Positions 27,655 to 36,376 of a stretch of DNA of 64,000 nt are shown in pieces (position 1 is the stretch's first letter; every line of letters starts with the position of its first letter). Location: the NCBI RefSeq assembly GCF_900188395.1, contig NZ_FZOB01000004.1, positions 78,414-142,413 on the forward strand, read 5' to 3'. Both the position numbers and the translations under genes were made by a program. The notes below the pieces were generated by a model, which saw only the letters and a program-made list of their open reading frames with translations, did not search any database and was not told the origin of the DNA. This DNA comes from Desulfurobacterium atlanticum. GTDB taxonomy: Bacteria > Aquificota > Aquificia > Desulfurobacteriales > Desulfurobacteriaceae.

Positions 27655-29190
27655 TTATTCAATATGGTGAGTTTCTTTGTAAGCTTTTAGTTTCTCTTCA
27701 TAAGTTTTTATCCAAGGCACATACTTACTTACATAATCAGCACCAAGCCTTGGAGCAACACTACCCTCAAGCCATTCAACAAGCTCTGTCGCAGCTCTAA
27801 ACGCACCATCCCACCAGATATATCCAGGAGCATAGTGGAACATGGCAATCTCCGTAGGTCTAACAGCCATCGCTCCAATATTTCTTACAATCTTCCTATC
27901 AAGAGGTGTAGCAACTCCTTGTTTTTCAAGTTCTTTTTCAACATCAAACGCTATCCTTCTCAAGCTATCAAGAAATCCTATTGATAAATCACCACCTACA
28001 AAACAGTTTGCCGCCCACTGTTTACTGTGACACTGAGTACATACAGCAAATGCACGCTTTCTGTTCTCAAGACCATCTGTAGGATATTTAACAGACGGAA
28101 GGGCAGGATGAGGTTTGCCGGGCTTTCTTACAAAAACCAGTTTCCACATACCAAGTTTCCATTTACAGATAGATGCAGGATTATGGGTCGGTGCATATAT
28201 CATTTTATCACCTTTAAATACCGCTCCCATATGACAGCTATCACATGTTGGAGCAAAATAGTCAACTCCAGCTTTTAGGACAGGCTTATCAAGATTCCAT
28301 TCATTAAACTGTGAAAGGAACATAGCACCATGCATAGACTTTCCAAACATCTCATAGTTTGGATGGTCTTCAGACTCGTGACACCTTCCACAGGCTCCTA
28401 TTCCAGCCCTTACAATCTTAAGCCTGAAGCTGTGGAATGGATGACATGCCGCACAATTACCGATACTACCATCAGGATTTATTGCTCCTGCACCAACCAT
28501 AGGCCATGTTCTGAAATCAAAAACAACCCTGTCTTTTGTCTTCTTAACTATCTTTATTTTTGTTCCATGACATGAGTAACATCCCCAGTTAGCAAAAATT
28601 TTTACAACAGCTCCCGCAGGAGGTGCAGGAGATTGAAGCTCTTTTGGAACACCAGCATACTCCCATACAGGGTCATTTACAATATCTTTCCATGTTGATT
28701 CACCGTATGTATTTTTGTGAGGAATAGGTCTGTCTGCCTTCCAGCCAAGAGCTTTTAAAACAATAACAGCAAAGTTTCCACCTGACTTTGCTTCAGCCTT
28801 CTGTGCAATTAAACCTGAATGAGCGTGAATAGACTCTGTATATTCCTTCACAATTTTAGGATGACACTTTGAGCAACTTTTAGGTGTAACAATTGTAGAA
28901 ATTATAAAACCGTGATGTTCGTAAGCTGCAGGATTGCTTTTATCAGATTTATGACACTCATAACATCCAACTTTAAACTTGTAATGAGCTGAACGCTTCC
29001 AGTCATTTACAACAAACTGAGTCTTTTTAATATGACATTCTATACAGGCTTGGCTCTCTTTAGAGAAATTTTCTTTAGTTGAAGTGTAAAACATACCGTT
29101 TACATCTTCAGTTTTAGCAAAGGATGAACCAGAAATAATAAAAACCATTCCAGCACCGAAAAGGGTTGCTGTTTTAAGCAGCTTTCTCAT
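27655..29190 (-). CDS. hao: Octaheme hydroxylamine-oxidoreductase-like cytochrome c
   Basis: A signal peptide (residues 1-25) is followed by exactly eight CXXCH heme sites: CIECH, CYECH, CSKCH, CYSCH, CAACH, CGRCH, CDSCH and CTQCH. The length (511 aa) and a C-terminal helical region with PTEIAMFHYAPGYIWWDGAF fit the HAO family. In epsilonproteobacteria and other anaerobes the enzyme paired with a NapC-type partner is proposed to reduce nitrite to hydroxylamine or ammonia rather than oxidise hydroxylamine. The gene here has the same partner 19 bp upstream. Whether the tyrosine that crosslinks the catalytic heme in oxidising HAO is present needs an alignment. Confidence 0.88.
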   Translation of the reverse strand: MRKLLKTATLFGAGMVFIISGSSFAKTEDVNGMFYTSTKENFSKESQACIECHIKKTQFVVNDWKRSAHYKFKVGCYECHKSDKSNPAAYEHHGFIISTIVTPKSCSKCHPKIVKEYTESIHAHSGLIAQKAEAKSGGNFAVIVLKALGWKADRPIPHKNTYGESTWKDIVNDPVWEYAGVPKELQSPAPPAGAVVKIFANWGCYSCHGTKIKIVKKTKDRVVFDFRTWPMVGAGAINPDGSIGNCAACHPFHSFRLKIVRAGIGACGRCHESEDHPNYEMFGKSMHGAMFLSQFNEWNLDKPVLKAGVDYFAPTCDSCHMGAVFKGDKMIYAPTHNPASICKWKLGMWKLVFVRKPGKPHPALPSVKYPTDGLENRKRAFAVCTQCHSKQWAANCFVGGDLSIGFLDSLRRIAFDVEKELEKQGVATPLDRKIVRNIGAMAVRPTEIAMFHYAPGYIWWDGAFRAATELVEWLEGSVAPRLGADYVSKYVPWIKTYEEKLKAYKETHHIE

Positions 29191-29209
29191 TTTAACCTCC
29201 CCCTAACAG

Positions 29210-29743
29210 TTACTTTTTAGCTACTTCCTTTTTGCCAAAAAGTCTTTCAACCGTTTCCCTGAAATAATAACCGTGTCCCACACCATGATGACAATCTATA
29301 CATGTTTCCTTTATTTCCCCTTTTTTATACTTCTCATGCATCACGTTGTCAGACAGAACCTTATGACAACCTTTACATGAAGACTCATAGGTGTAACGAT
29401 TCCTCTCTTCAAGATTACCAACCCAATCAAAATTTTCTGGACCGGTAAAATGTCCCACCACATCTTTAACAGCTGCCTTTGTTTTCACAAGAAGGTAGGT
29501 AACAACGTTTGCATCGTGTGGAAGGTGACAGTCAACACACGTAGCTTTACAAGCTCCCGCATCACTACTTAAAGGACCGTGAGCATTTTCCTCCCACGCA
29601 TCGTAGGCAAATTTCATCTCGTGGCAGGAAGCACAAAACTGCTCTGTAGATGAATACTTAACTCCCTGAGCTACCGCAAGGGAGATAATCAAACCTACCA
29701 CAAGACCCCCAAAACATAAATACGCTTTTTTTTGTTTCAACAT
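29210..29743 (-). CDS. cycX: NapC/NrfH-type tetraheme membrane cytochrome, partner of the octaheme enzyme
   Basis: A single N-terminal membrane anchor (residues 7-27) carries a periplasmic domain with four CXXCH sites: CASCH (with FCASCHEMKFAYDAWEENAH, typical of the first NrfH heme), CVDCH, CKGCH and CIDCH. At 177 aa it matches the quinol-oxidising NapC/NirT family and the cM552-type partners of HAO. It would pass quinol electrons to the octaheme cytochrome. It is the first gene of the operon, behind a TTGACA promoter. The symbol follows the name used for such genes next to epsilon-type hao. Confidence 0.82.
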   Translation of the reverse strand: MLKQKKAYLCFGGLVVGLIISLAVAQGVKYSSTEQFCASCHEMKFAYDAWEENAHGPLSSDAGACKATCVDCHLPHDANVVTYLLVKTKAAVKDVVGHFTGPENFDWVGNLEERNRYTYESSCKGCHKVLSDNVMHEKYKKGEIKETCIDCHHGVGHGYYFRETVERLFGKKEVAKK

Positions 29744-29860
29744 CTAACCCTCCCGTTTACAGGTTAAAAGATAGAAAAAAATTTTCTGAACTCATATAAA
29801 TCCAGAGCATAAACTCATCTATCACCTCCAAAGGTCATTGTTTATCCTATTCTAATTATT

Positions 29861-29889
29861 AATTTATCCAATTTTATAGATATTGTCAA
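29861..29889 (-). promoter_or_regulatory. Promoter of the cycX-hao operon
   Basis: On the minus strand TTGACA (29884-29889) and TAAATT (29861-29866) are 17 bp apart. The leader of about 110 nt is AT-rich. The rest of 29744-30060 holds no gene. Confidence 0.6.
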
Positions 29890-30016
29890 CGTAAAAAAAC
29901 TAATTTGTTAATTTATACTTTTAGAATGTTTAAAATTAATAGCAACAGAAAATCTTTTTCTCTTAGCTACCATAAACTCTAAAAGCAAAACTTTAAAATT
30001 TTTCTAAACAAAGTAG

Positions 30017-30022
30017 TATAAT
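30017..30022 (+). promoter_or_regulatory. -10 element of ileS
   Basis: TATAAT preceded by TAG, an extended -10 type context, 39 bp before the ileS ATG. No good -35 is seen. Confidence 0.5.
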
Positions 30023-30060
30023 TAAAGGCTATCAAAAGCACCCGGAACTGGAGGACAGAG

Positions 30061-32850
30061 ATGCCTGATGAAAAGAAAGATTACAAGGAAACTTTAAATC
30101 TTCCGAAAACATCGTTTCCTATGAGGGGAAATCTCCCTAAAAAAGAAACAGAAATTTTGAAATTTTGGAAAGATATAGGGATTTACGAGAAAGTGCTAAA
30201 AAAAAGAGAGGGCAACGAAAAGTATGTACTGCATGATGGTCCTCCATACGCAAACGGACACATCCACATCGGTCACGCCCTTAACAAAATTCTCAAAGAC
30301 CTCATTGTTAAATCAAGAGCAATGGCAGGTTACTACACACCTTACGTCCCCGGATGGGATTGTCACGGTCTTCCAATAGAAAGAGCTGTTTTCCAGAAAA
30401 TCAAAAAAAGAAAAGAGGAAGTTGACCCGGTAGAGATAAGAAAAAGGTGTAGAGAGTATGCTAAGCAGTGGATAAATACCCAGAGAGAGGAATTTATAAG
30501 GCTTGGAGTTTTAGGTGATTGGGAGAATCCTTACATAACAATGACACCACAGTATCAGGCGGACATATTAAGAGAACTTGCCAAATTTTATGGTAAAGAC
30601 CTTGTTTACAGGGCGAAAAAGCCGGTTTACTGGTGTCCAAACTGCACCACTGCCCTTGCAGAAGCTGAGATAGAGTATAAAGATAAAACTTCTACATCCA
30701 TCTATGTAAAGTTCAAAATAGAAGATGAAAAATTTCCTGAAAACAGTTACTTTGTAATATGGACAACAACACCATGGACTCTGCCTGCAAACGTTGCAGT
30801 TGTTCTTCATCCTGACCTTGAATACCAGCTTCTAACAGACGGCACTGAAAACTATTTAATAACAACGAACCTTGTAGATAGCTTCAAAGAAAAAATTGGA
30901 AAAGAATTAAAATCCATTAAAACTTTCAAAGGAAGTGAACTTGAAGGTATAAGATACAGCCATCCTTTCATAGACAGAGAGGGTGTAAGTATTCTGGCAG
31001 ACTTTGTTTCAGATGATACAGGAACCGGAATTGTTCACTCAGCTCCCGGACACGGTGAAGAGGACTACATAGTAAGCAGAAAATACAATCTCCCTGTTCT
31101 TGCCCCTGTGGACGATTACGGCAGATTTACAAATGAAGCTCCAGAGTGGCTTCAGGGAATAAAGATATGGCAGGCAAATGAAATTATAGTTAAAAGGTTG
31201 AAAGAAACCGGATACCTTCTTCACACAGAAGAGATAACTCATTCCTACCCACACTGCTGGAGATGTAAAAAACCGGTAATATTCAGGGCTACTCCCCAGT
31301 GGTTTATCGCACTTGACAAAGGAAATCCAACACTAAGAGAGATAGCTCTATCTGAAATCAAAAAGGTAAAATGGATCCCGGAATGGGGAGAGATAAGAAT
31401 CAGCAATATGGTGGAACAAAGGCCTGACTGGTGTATTTCAAGACAGCGTATCTGGGGCGTGCCTATTGTTGCTTTCTACTGCGAAAAATGTGGAAAGCTT
31501 ATAGCGTCTCAAGAGATCGCTGAACATGTGGCGGATATATTTGAAAAAGAAAGTGCAGATTCATGGTACGAAAAACCTGCAAATGAGCTTCTGCCAGATG
31601 GATTTAAGTGTCCCGAATGTGGTGGAACAGAATTTAAAAAAGAGATGGATATCCTTGACGTGTGGTTTGATTCTGGAAGCTCTCATGCCGCTGTTCTTGA
31701 AAGGAGAAAAGAACTAAAGTGGCCTGCTGACATGTATCTTGAAGGTTCAGATCAGCACAGAGGATGGTTCCAGGCAAGTCTTCTTGAATCATGCGGAACA
31801 AGAGGGAAAGCTCCGTATAGATCGGTCTTAACACACGGTTTCACCCTTGACCAGCAGGGAAGAAAAATGAGCAAGTCTCTCGGAAACGTTATCTCACCTC
31901 AGGATATAATAAAGCAGTTCGGCGCTGATATTTTAAGGCTGTGGGTATCAAGTGAAAACTTCTCAGAAGACGTAAGAATTTCAAAAGATATACTCAAGCA
32001 GATAGCTGACGTTTACAGAAAAATACGAAACACCATAAGGTTTATCCTTGGAAACCTTAACGACTTCAATCCTGAAACAGACACTGTTCCATTTAAAGAG
32101 ATGGAAGAGATAGACAGATGGGCTCTTACAAGACTCTCACAGATCAAAAAGGAAATTTTAAAATTCTATGAAGAGTTTAAATACAACAGAATTTATAGAG
32201 TTATTTACAACTACTGCGCCACAGAACTCAGTGCAACATACCTTGATATTTTGAAAGATACCCTATACTGCGAACTTCCAGATTCAAAGAAAAGAAGAAG
32301 TGCCCAGACAGCAATATATACGATATTAAGAGAGCTAACCAAACTCCTTGCCCCCATACTTTCCTTCACCATGGAGGAAGTTTACTCTCACATACCAGGA
32401 GATAAGGAGGAATCTGTATTCCTTGAAAACTTTGAGAGTGAAATACCAGAAGAAAAAGAACTCCTTCCTGTGTGGAAAAAACTTATAGATGTTAAAAAAG
32501 CTGTAAATAAAGCATGTGAAACTGCAAGAACAGAAAAACTTATAGGTCATTCCCTTGAAGCAGCAGTAAAAGTTTACGCAGACGGAGAAATTTTTGACCT
32601 GCTTAAAAAGTATGAAAGCCAGCTTCCATACATCTTTATAACTTCTAAAGCGGAAGTTTTAGCACTTAAAGAAGCTCCTGCTGAGGCTGTTTCAGATGAA
32701 GAGATAGAAAAACTTAAAGTTTTAGTTGAAAAAGCACCGGGTAAAAAGTGCGAAAGGTGCTGGATGTTCTCTGAAGACGTAGGTAAAGATTCAGAATACC
32801 CGGATGTATGTCCAAGATGTAAAGAGGTTCTGAAAAAACTGGGGGAGTAA
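30061..32850 (+). CDS. ileS: Isoleucyl-tRNA synthetase
   Basis: This 929-residue class I synthetase has the HIGH motif in GHIHIGHALNKILKD, KMSKS in QGRKMSKSLGNVI, an editing domain (WTTTPWTLPANVAV; GTGIVHSAPGHGEEDY) and the C-terminal zinc motif CERCWMF plus CPRCKE of the bacterial form. A GGAGG site lies close to the ATG. radC follows 34 bp downstream. Confidence 0.97.
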   Translation: MPDEKKDYKETLNLPKTSFPMRGNLPKKETEILKFWKDIGIYEKVLKKREGNEKYVLHDGPPYANGHIHIGHALNKILKDLIVKSRAMAGYYTPYVPGWDCHGLPIERAVFQKIKKRKEEVDPVEIRKRCREYAKQWINTQREEFIRLGVLGDWENPYITMTPQYQADILRELAKFYGKDLVYRAKKPVYWCPNCTTALAEAEIEYKDKTSTSIYVKFKIEDEKFPENSYFVIWTTTPWTLPANVAVVLHPDLEYQLLTDGTENYLITTNLVDSFKEKIGKELKSIKTFKGSELEGIRYSHPFIDREGVSILADFVSDDTGTGIVHSAPGHGEEDYIVSRKYNLPVLAPVDDYGRFTNEAPEWLQGIKIWQANEIIVKRLKETGYLLHTEEITHSYPHCWRCKKPVIFRATPQWFIALDKGNPTLREIALSEIKKVKWIPEWGEIRISNMVEQRPDWCISRQRIWGVPIVAFYCEKCGKLIASQEIAEHVADIFEKESADSWYEKPANELLPDGFKCPECGGTEFKKEMDILDVWFDSGSSHAAVLERRKELKWPADMYLEGSDQHRGWFQASLLESCGTRGKAPYRSVLTHGFTLDQQGRKMSKSLGNVISPQDIIKQFGADILRLWVSSENFSEDVRISKDILKQIADVYRKIRNTIRFILGNLNDFNPETDTVPFKEMEEIDRWALTRLSQIKKEILKFYEEFKYNRIYRVIYNYCATELSATYLDILKDTLYCELPDSKKRRSAQTAIYTILRELTKLLAPILSFTMEEVYSHIPGDKEESVFLENFESEIPEEKELLPVWKKLIDVKKAVNKACETARTEKLIGHSLEAAVKVYADGEIFDLLKKYESQLPYIFITSKAEVLALKEAPAEAVSDEEIEKLKVLVEKAPGKKCERCWMFSEDVGKDSEYPDVCPRCKEVLKKLGE

Positions 32851-32884
32851 CATTCCCCCCTTTTAACCCTATAACGGAGAAAGT

Positions 32885-33559
32885 GTGAGTTTTTACACGA
32901 TAAAGGAGCTACCTGAATCTGACAGACCAAGAGAGAAGCTTTTAAAGTTAGGTGCTGAAAACCTCACAGATACAGAACTTATAGCAATACTTCTTAGAAC
33001 CGGAACAAAAGGAAAGAATGTTTTAGACCTTGCAAGAGAACTGCTGAAACACTTTAGCGGTATAAACGGCCTTTCTGAAGCTTCCATAGCCGAACTTTCA
33101 AAGTTTAAAGGACTTGGAAAAACTAAAGCGATAACACTAAAAGCAGCCATTGAAACAGGAAAAAGAGCAGGGATAGTTGCCAGGAAACCAAAAATCTCAT
33201 CCCCTGAACAAGCTTACAACATTTTAAGAAACTTCTCTTTTAACAAAGTAGAAATCTTTGGCATAATAACATTAAACACAAAAGGAGAAGTTATAAATAT
33301 CCACCAGATTACAAAAGGGGGACTTAACTTTACTCACATCACACCCAAAGAAGTATTTCACCCGGCCGTGAAGGATTTATCAAACACGATAATTCTCTTT
33401 CACAACCACCCTTCAGGTTCTCCAGAACCTTCAAGTGAAGACATAAAAATCACCCATGAACTTATAAAAGCAGGTAATCTCCTTGATATAGAAATTGTTG
33501 ACCACATAATCCTTGGAAACAACATCTTTTTCAGCATGAAAAAAGAAGGTCTGATTTAG
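32885..33559 (+). CDS. radC: RadC/JAB-domain family protein
   Basis: The 224-residue protein begins at a GTG with MSFYTIKELPESDRPREKLLKLGAENLTDTEL, the usual RadC N-terminus. A helix-hairpin-helix (FKGLGKTKAITLKAA) and the MPN/JAB metalloprotease-like motif LFHNHPSGSPEPSSEDIKIT (HxHx7SxxD) follow. The original link to DNA repair is doubtful and the biochemical activity is unknown. The stop overlaps the convergent ArsC-like gene by 4 nt. Confidence 0.93.
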   Translation: MSFYTIKELPESDRPREKLLKLGAENLTDTELIAILLRTGTKGKNVLDLARELLKHFSGINGLSEASIAELSKFKGLGKTKAITLKAAIETGKRAGIVARKPKISSPEQAYNILRNFSFNKVEIFGIITLNTKGEVINIHQITKGGLNFTHITPKEVFHPAVKDLSNTIILFHNHPSGSPEPSSEDIKITHELIKAGNLLDIEIVDHIILGNNIFFSMKKEGLI

Positions 33560-33966
33560 TTAGAAAACTCTTCAACTATCCAGCTTTTTATCTCATCTCT
33601 AACTTTTCTAAAGGTTTCCAGAATCTCCTCCTCATCTCCTGTTGCAGACGAAGGATCTTTAAAACTTTTATGAACATACCTTTTCGCACCTGGAATATAG
33701 GGACAGGATTCCTTTGCAGAATCACAGACCGTAACGACAACATCAAACTCTATCCCTTTAAGCTCTTCCACCTTTTTGGAAGTGTGAGATGAGATATCTA
33801 TTCCTATCTCTCTCATAACCTTTACCGCATACTTGTTAACACCGGTAGACTTTGTCCCGGCACTATAAACATCATACCTATCCCCATAAACGGCTCTTAA
33901 AATTCCCTCAGCCATCTGAGAACGTGCCGAGTTATGAGTGCATACAAACAGAACTTTTTTCTTCAT
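33556..33966 (-). CDS. ArsC-like low-molecular-weight phosphatase / arsenate reductase
   Basis: The P-loop VCTHNSARS gives CX5R with nucleophile Cys9 and Arg15. Two further cysteines in TVCDSAKESCPYIPG are placed as in thioredoxin-coupled arsenate reductases, and the general acid is probably the Asp of KDPSSATG. The length of 136 aa fits. No arsR or arsB is adjacent, so protein-tyrosine phosphatase activity remains possible. It is the last gene of a four-gene overlapping cluster with a PD-(D/E)XK-like protein, a sirtuin and a membrane protein. Confidence 0.8.
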   Translation of the reverse strand: MKKKVLFVCTHNSARSQMAEGILRAVYGDRYDVYSAGTKSTGVNKYAVKVMREIGIDISSHTSKKVEELKGIEFDVVVTVCDSAKESCPYIPGAKRYVHKSFKDPSSATGDEEEILETFRKVRDEIKSWIVEEFSN

Positions 33967-34640
33967 AACAACTCCTCTCTCCCAGCAACATCTATATTTT
34001 TATAACCATACCTTTTGAAAAGCTTTTTGACATACATGGTGGCAAATCTACCATCAAGCCCCGTACAGAAAACAAAAACCTTTCCACTCCCACACACTTC
34101 CGTAATAGAGTTAAGAAATATAAGTTTTCTTCCCTTCTTTGTCCTTTTATAAAGGGGATCTCTCCACTGACGTACCATATTGGCTTTACACTCATGCAGT
34201 TCAAGGCCATCAGGACCTGAAAAAGCAACATCTATCTCTTTAGGTGAAATCTCTTTTCTCCCCTTATAAAGTCTACATTGATTTATTCTTCGGTATCTTC
34301 CTTTAATTTTTAAAGGACCTCTCTTTGAAAGTAGAATTTCAAGAAAATCTCCCCTCCTTGTATCCGTGCTTCTTAAAAAGAATTTCTTCAAAATTTGCAA
34401 AAGTTCTTCAGCCTCCGAAAAAGAGATAACCCCTATATCATAACATTCTCTGACAGTATGAAAGATCCTCTCTGCTATAACTCTCTGCGGATCTGTAGGT
34501 CTGAACAGATTTATAAGTTCAAAAACATAACTTTTCAATTCCGGGCGGGAATCAAGAAAAGAAAAAAGCTCTTCCAGTTCACGACAGGTAATAGCACTTA
34601 AAGTTTTCCCTTTCCTGCAGGAACACTTACCATTCCTCAT
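33963..34640 (-). CDS. Uncharacterised protein with a PD-(D/E)XK-like nuclease signature
   Basis: I do not recognise the family. An N-terminal helical half (residues 1-110) is followed by RRGDFLEILLSKRGPLK and then EIDVAFSGPDGLELHECKANM. The Asp followed 11 residues later by E-x-K at the end of a strand is the pattern of PD-(D/E)XK nucleases. The N-terminus contains CSCRKG and a third cysteine (ITC) that could bind metal. Its ends overlap both neighbours by 4 nt (sirtuin upstream, ArsC-like downstream), so it is translationally coupled to them. Nuclease activity is inference. Confidence 0.5.
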   Translation of the reverse strand: MRNGKCSCRKGKTLSAITCRELEELFSFLDSRPELKSYVFELINLFRPTDPQRVIAERIFHTVRECYDIGVISFSEAEELLQILKKFFLRSTDTRRGDFLEILLSKRGPLKIKGRYRRINQCRLYKGRKEISPKEIDVAFSGPDGLELHECKANMVRQWRDPLYKRTKKGRKLIFLNSITEVCGSGKVFVFCTGLDGRFATMYVKKLFKRYGYKNIDVAGREELL

Positions 34641-35455
34641 CCTTTCTTAACCTCGTTTAAAATAAGAGAAAGCACTTTACCGGCGGAATCTCTAAAAACA
34701 GCATCACAAATACTACTCAAAGATGTCTCTTCCAGATTGATCTCAACAAGAAACGCCCCGCCTCGCTTTGCATAAATCGGCAGTAAAGCCGCCGGTTGAA
34801 CAACAGCAGATGTGCCGATTGAAAAGAAAAACTCACAAGCGCTGGAAATTTCAAACGCCTTTTCAACCGCCTCTTCCGGTAAAATTTCTCCAAACCATAC
34901 CACTCCAGGACCAACTATTTCACCACAAACTTTACACACAGGAAGGACATCTTTAGTAAAGTTTTTTAAAACAGTTTCATTAAACTCATCGTCAGACATT
35001 CCTTTTAACACTTCTCTCCCTGAAAAAGGAAAAATAGATGAAAACTCCTTTTCTGAATACTCTTTACCACAAAACCTGCATTTCCCTCTGAAAATGTTTC
35101 CATGAAGCTCTATAACCCTTTTTGATCCAGCTCTAAAATGAAGTCCATCAACATTTTGAGTAATAACCCACACATCCCTCAACAGTCTTTCAAACTCAGA
35201 AATAGCCAAATGTCCACTGTTTGGCTCTGCCTTAGCTATAAGCCTCATTCTAAAAAGATACCACTGCCACACCCTTACAGGATTTTCAATAAAGGCATCC
35301 AGTGTTGCAAGCTCTGTCGGAGAATACCTGTTCCACAATCCATCTTTTCCCCTGAAAGTTGGTATTCCACTTTCAGCACTTATCCCCGCCCCTGTAAAGA
35401 ATACAACTCTATTACTCTGAATTAACTTCTCCTTTAAAATCTTTAAATTCTCCAT
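34637..35455 (-). CDS. cobB: Sir2-family NAD-dependent protein deacylase
   Basis: NAD-binding GAGISAESGIPTFRGKDGLW, catalytic TQNVDGLHFRAG and the histidine of VIELHGNIF, four zinc cysteines (CRFCG and CKVCG) and GPGVVWFGEILPE are all present. The YLFR segment (YxxR) is the class III signature that favours succinyl- and malonyl-lysine. A 20-residue insertion relative to small bacterial CobB lies between the zinc pairs. I use the ATG at 35455 (MENLKILKEK); an in-frame ATG six codons earlier lies deeper in the upstream gene. Confidence 0.88.
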   Translation of the reverse strand: MENLKILKEKLIQSNRVVFFTGAGISAESGIPTFRGKDGLWNRYSPTELATLDAFIENPVRVWQWYLFRMRLIAKAEPNSGHLAISEFERLLRDVWVITQNVDGLHFRAGSKRVIELHGNIFRGKCRFCGKEYSEKEFSSIFPFSGREVLKGMSDDEFNETVLKNFTKDVLPVCKVCGEIVGPGVVWFGEILPEEAVEKAFEISSACEFFFSIGTSAVVQPAALLPIYAKRGGAFLVEINLEETSLSSICDAVFRDSAGKVLSLILNEVKKG

Positions 35456-35975
35456 TCTTAACCCTGCCAACAAATTTGCCGGTTTTCATTATTTTAAAAC
35501 TATCCCCTTTCCTCTTTAAAACCGCCTCAAACATAGAAGCATTATTTATCAGATATCTTACTACCACTTTATCATCATAAACTTTTTCTTCCACAACCCT
35601 AACGTTGTTAGAAAGAGTAGAAGCATCAAAGGTTACAAGAAAACGCCCCGCAATAAATGCAAAAACAAACCTTAAAATAAAAGCTGTAAAAAATACAAAA
35701 ACAGCAAAAATCAAAAGTGTTTTAAAACTACCTAAAACCTTTTCTAAAACAAATGTAGCAACTATTCCACGAAAAGAAAAACTAAAAGCAAGAACAATTA
35801 ACGCAGCAACAACTGCAATATTTGAAAAAGGTATCTTATCAAGTATAGTTCCCATATCCCAGCACCTTACAGCAGACCAGAATTCCCCTTTCCTGAGAAG
35901 CTCAATATAATATTTGAAAAACTCTGCCCCATCACCAGAGAACAAAAAGCTTTCAATTTCCAGAACCCCCACCAT
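35412..35975 (-). CDS. Uncharacterised membrane protein
   Basis: The 187-residue protein has a short N-terminal cytoplasmic or amphipathic part, two hydrophobic segments (about 53-70 and 85-112), and a C-terminal domain of beta character (RVVEEKVYDDKVVVRYLIN). I recognise no family. The 3' end overlaps the sirtuin by about 44 bp, so the two are probably one operon. It is the last core gene before the tRNA fragment. Confidence 0.55.
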   Translation of the reverse strand: MVGVLEIESFLFSGDGAEFFKYYIELLRKGEFWSAVRCWDMGTILDKIPFSNIAVVAALIVLAFSFSFRGIVATFVLEKVLGSFKTLLIFAVFVFFTAFILRFVFAFIAGRFLVTFDASTLSNNVRVVEEKVYDDKVVVRYLINNASMFEAVLKRKGDSFKIMKTGKFVGRVKNGEFKDFKGEVNSE

Positions 35976-36033
35976 TTCCCCTCTAAAAGTAGATTAACTT
36001 CCAAATTTTTAAATTATGACTTTCAAGAAATAT

Positions 36034-36090
36034 TGGTGCCCGGGGCGGGACTTGAACCCGCACGGTGTTGCCACCACAGGATCCTGAGTT
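36034..36090 (-). tRNA. 3' half of a tRNA-Leu(CAG) gene, split at the anticodon loop (attachment site)
   Basis: Reading the minus strand, this stretch gives an anticodon loop CTCAGGA (anticodon CAG), the stem 3' strand TCCTG, a long variable arm (GTGGTGGCAACACC), the T-arm GCGGGTTCAAGTCCCGC, the acceptor 3' strand and an encoded CCA end. The upstream sequence (ATAAAA) does not continue into an anticodon stem, D-arm or acceptor 5' strand, so the 5' half is missing. This is what integration of an element into the tRNA leaves behind: the original 3' half at one end, and the reconstituted tRNA at the other end, outside the window. Confidence 0.85.
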
Positions 36091-36124
36091 TTATGTAAAG
36101 TTTTGTTTTTCAAGTTCTTTATTG

Positions 36125-36376
36125 TTAACTGTTCGCAGAATGGTCGCATAGTTGTTTCTCCAGCCATTTTTCAAGATAATCTGCAGGAATATCAAAACCG
36201 TGTTTCCGTAAACTGCTTATTAGCTCTCTGAGATATGCTACATCGTTGCTATTTAGATTGTCTTTTTCAAGTAAAATTCTTCTGAACTTTCTTCCGTCTT
36301 CACCGGTGAAGAGGAATATTTTTTTTCTTCTCAGGTCAAATTCTTCAAAAACCTCAACAACTTCTTTGGCTTTCAT
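36125..36376 (-). CDS. Hypothetical protein, 83 aa
   Basis: A small charged protein with the segment KKIFLFTGEDGRKFRRILLEKDNLN and a helical C-terminus. I recognise no family. It overlaps the preceding gene by 4 nt (ATGA), which supports both as real and co-transcribed. It is the gene nearest to the attachment site. Confidence 0.5.
   Translation of the reverse strand: MKAKEVVEVFEEFDLRRKKIFLFTGEDGRKFRRILLEKDNLNSNDVAYLRELISSLRKHGFDIPADYLEKWLEKQLCDHSANS

Noticed and set aside
33963..35455. Sirtuin-based antiphage defence (ThsA- or Sir2-HerA-like)
   Set aside because: The sirtuin is a stand-alone class III deacylase with zinc cysteines and the YxxR motif, and there is no HerA, TIR or pAgo partner. 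Kept only as a cluster of interest.
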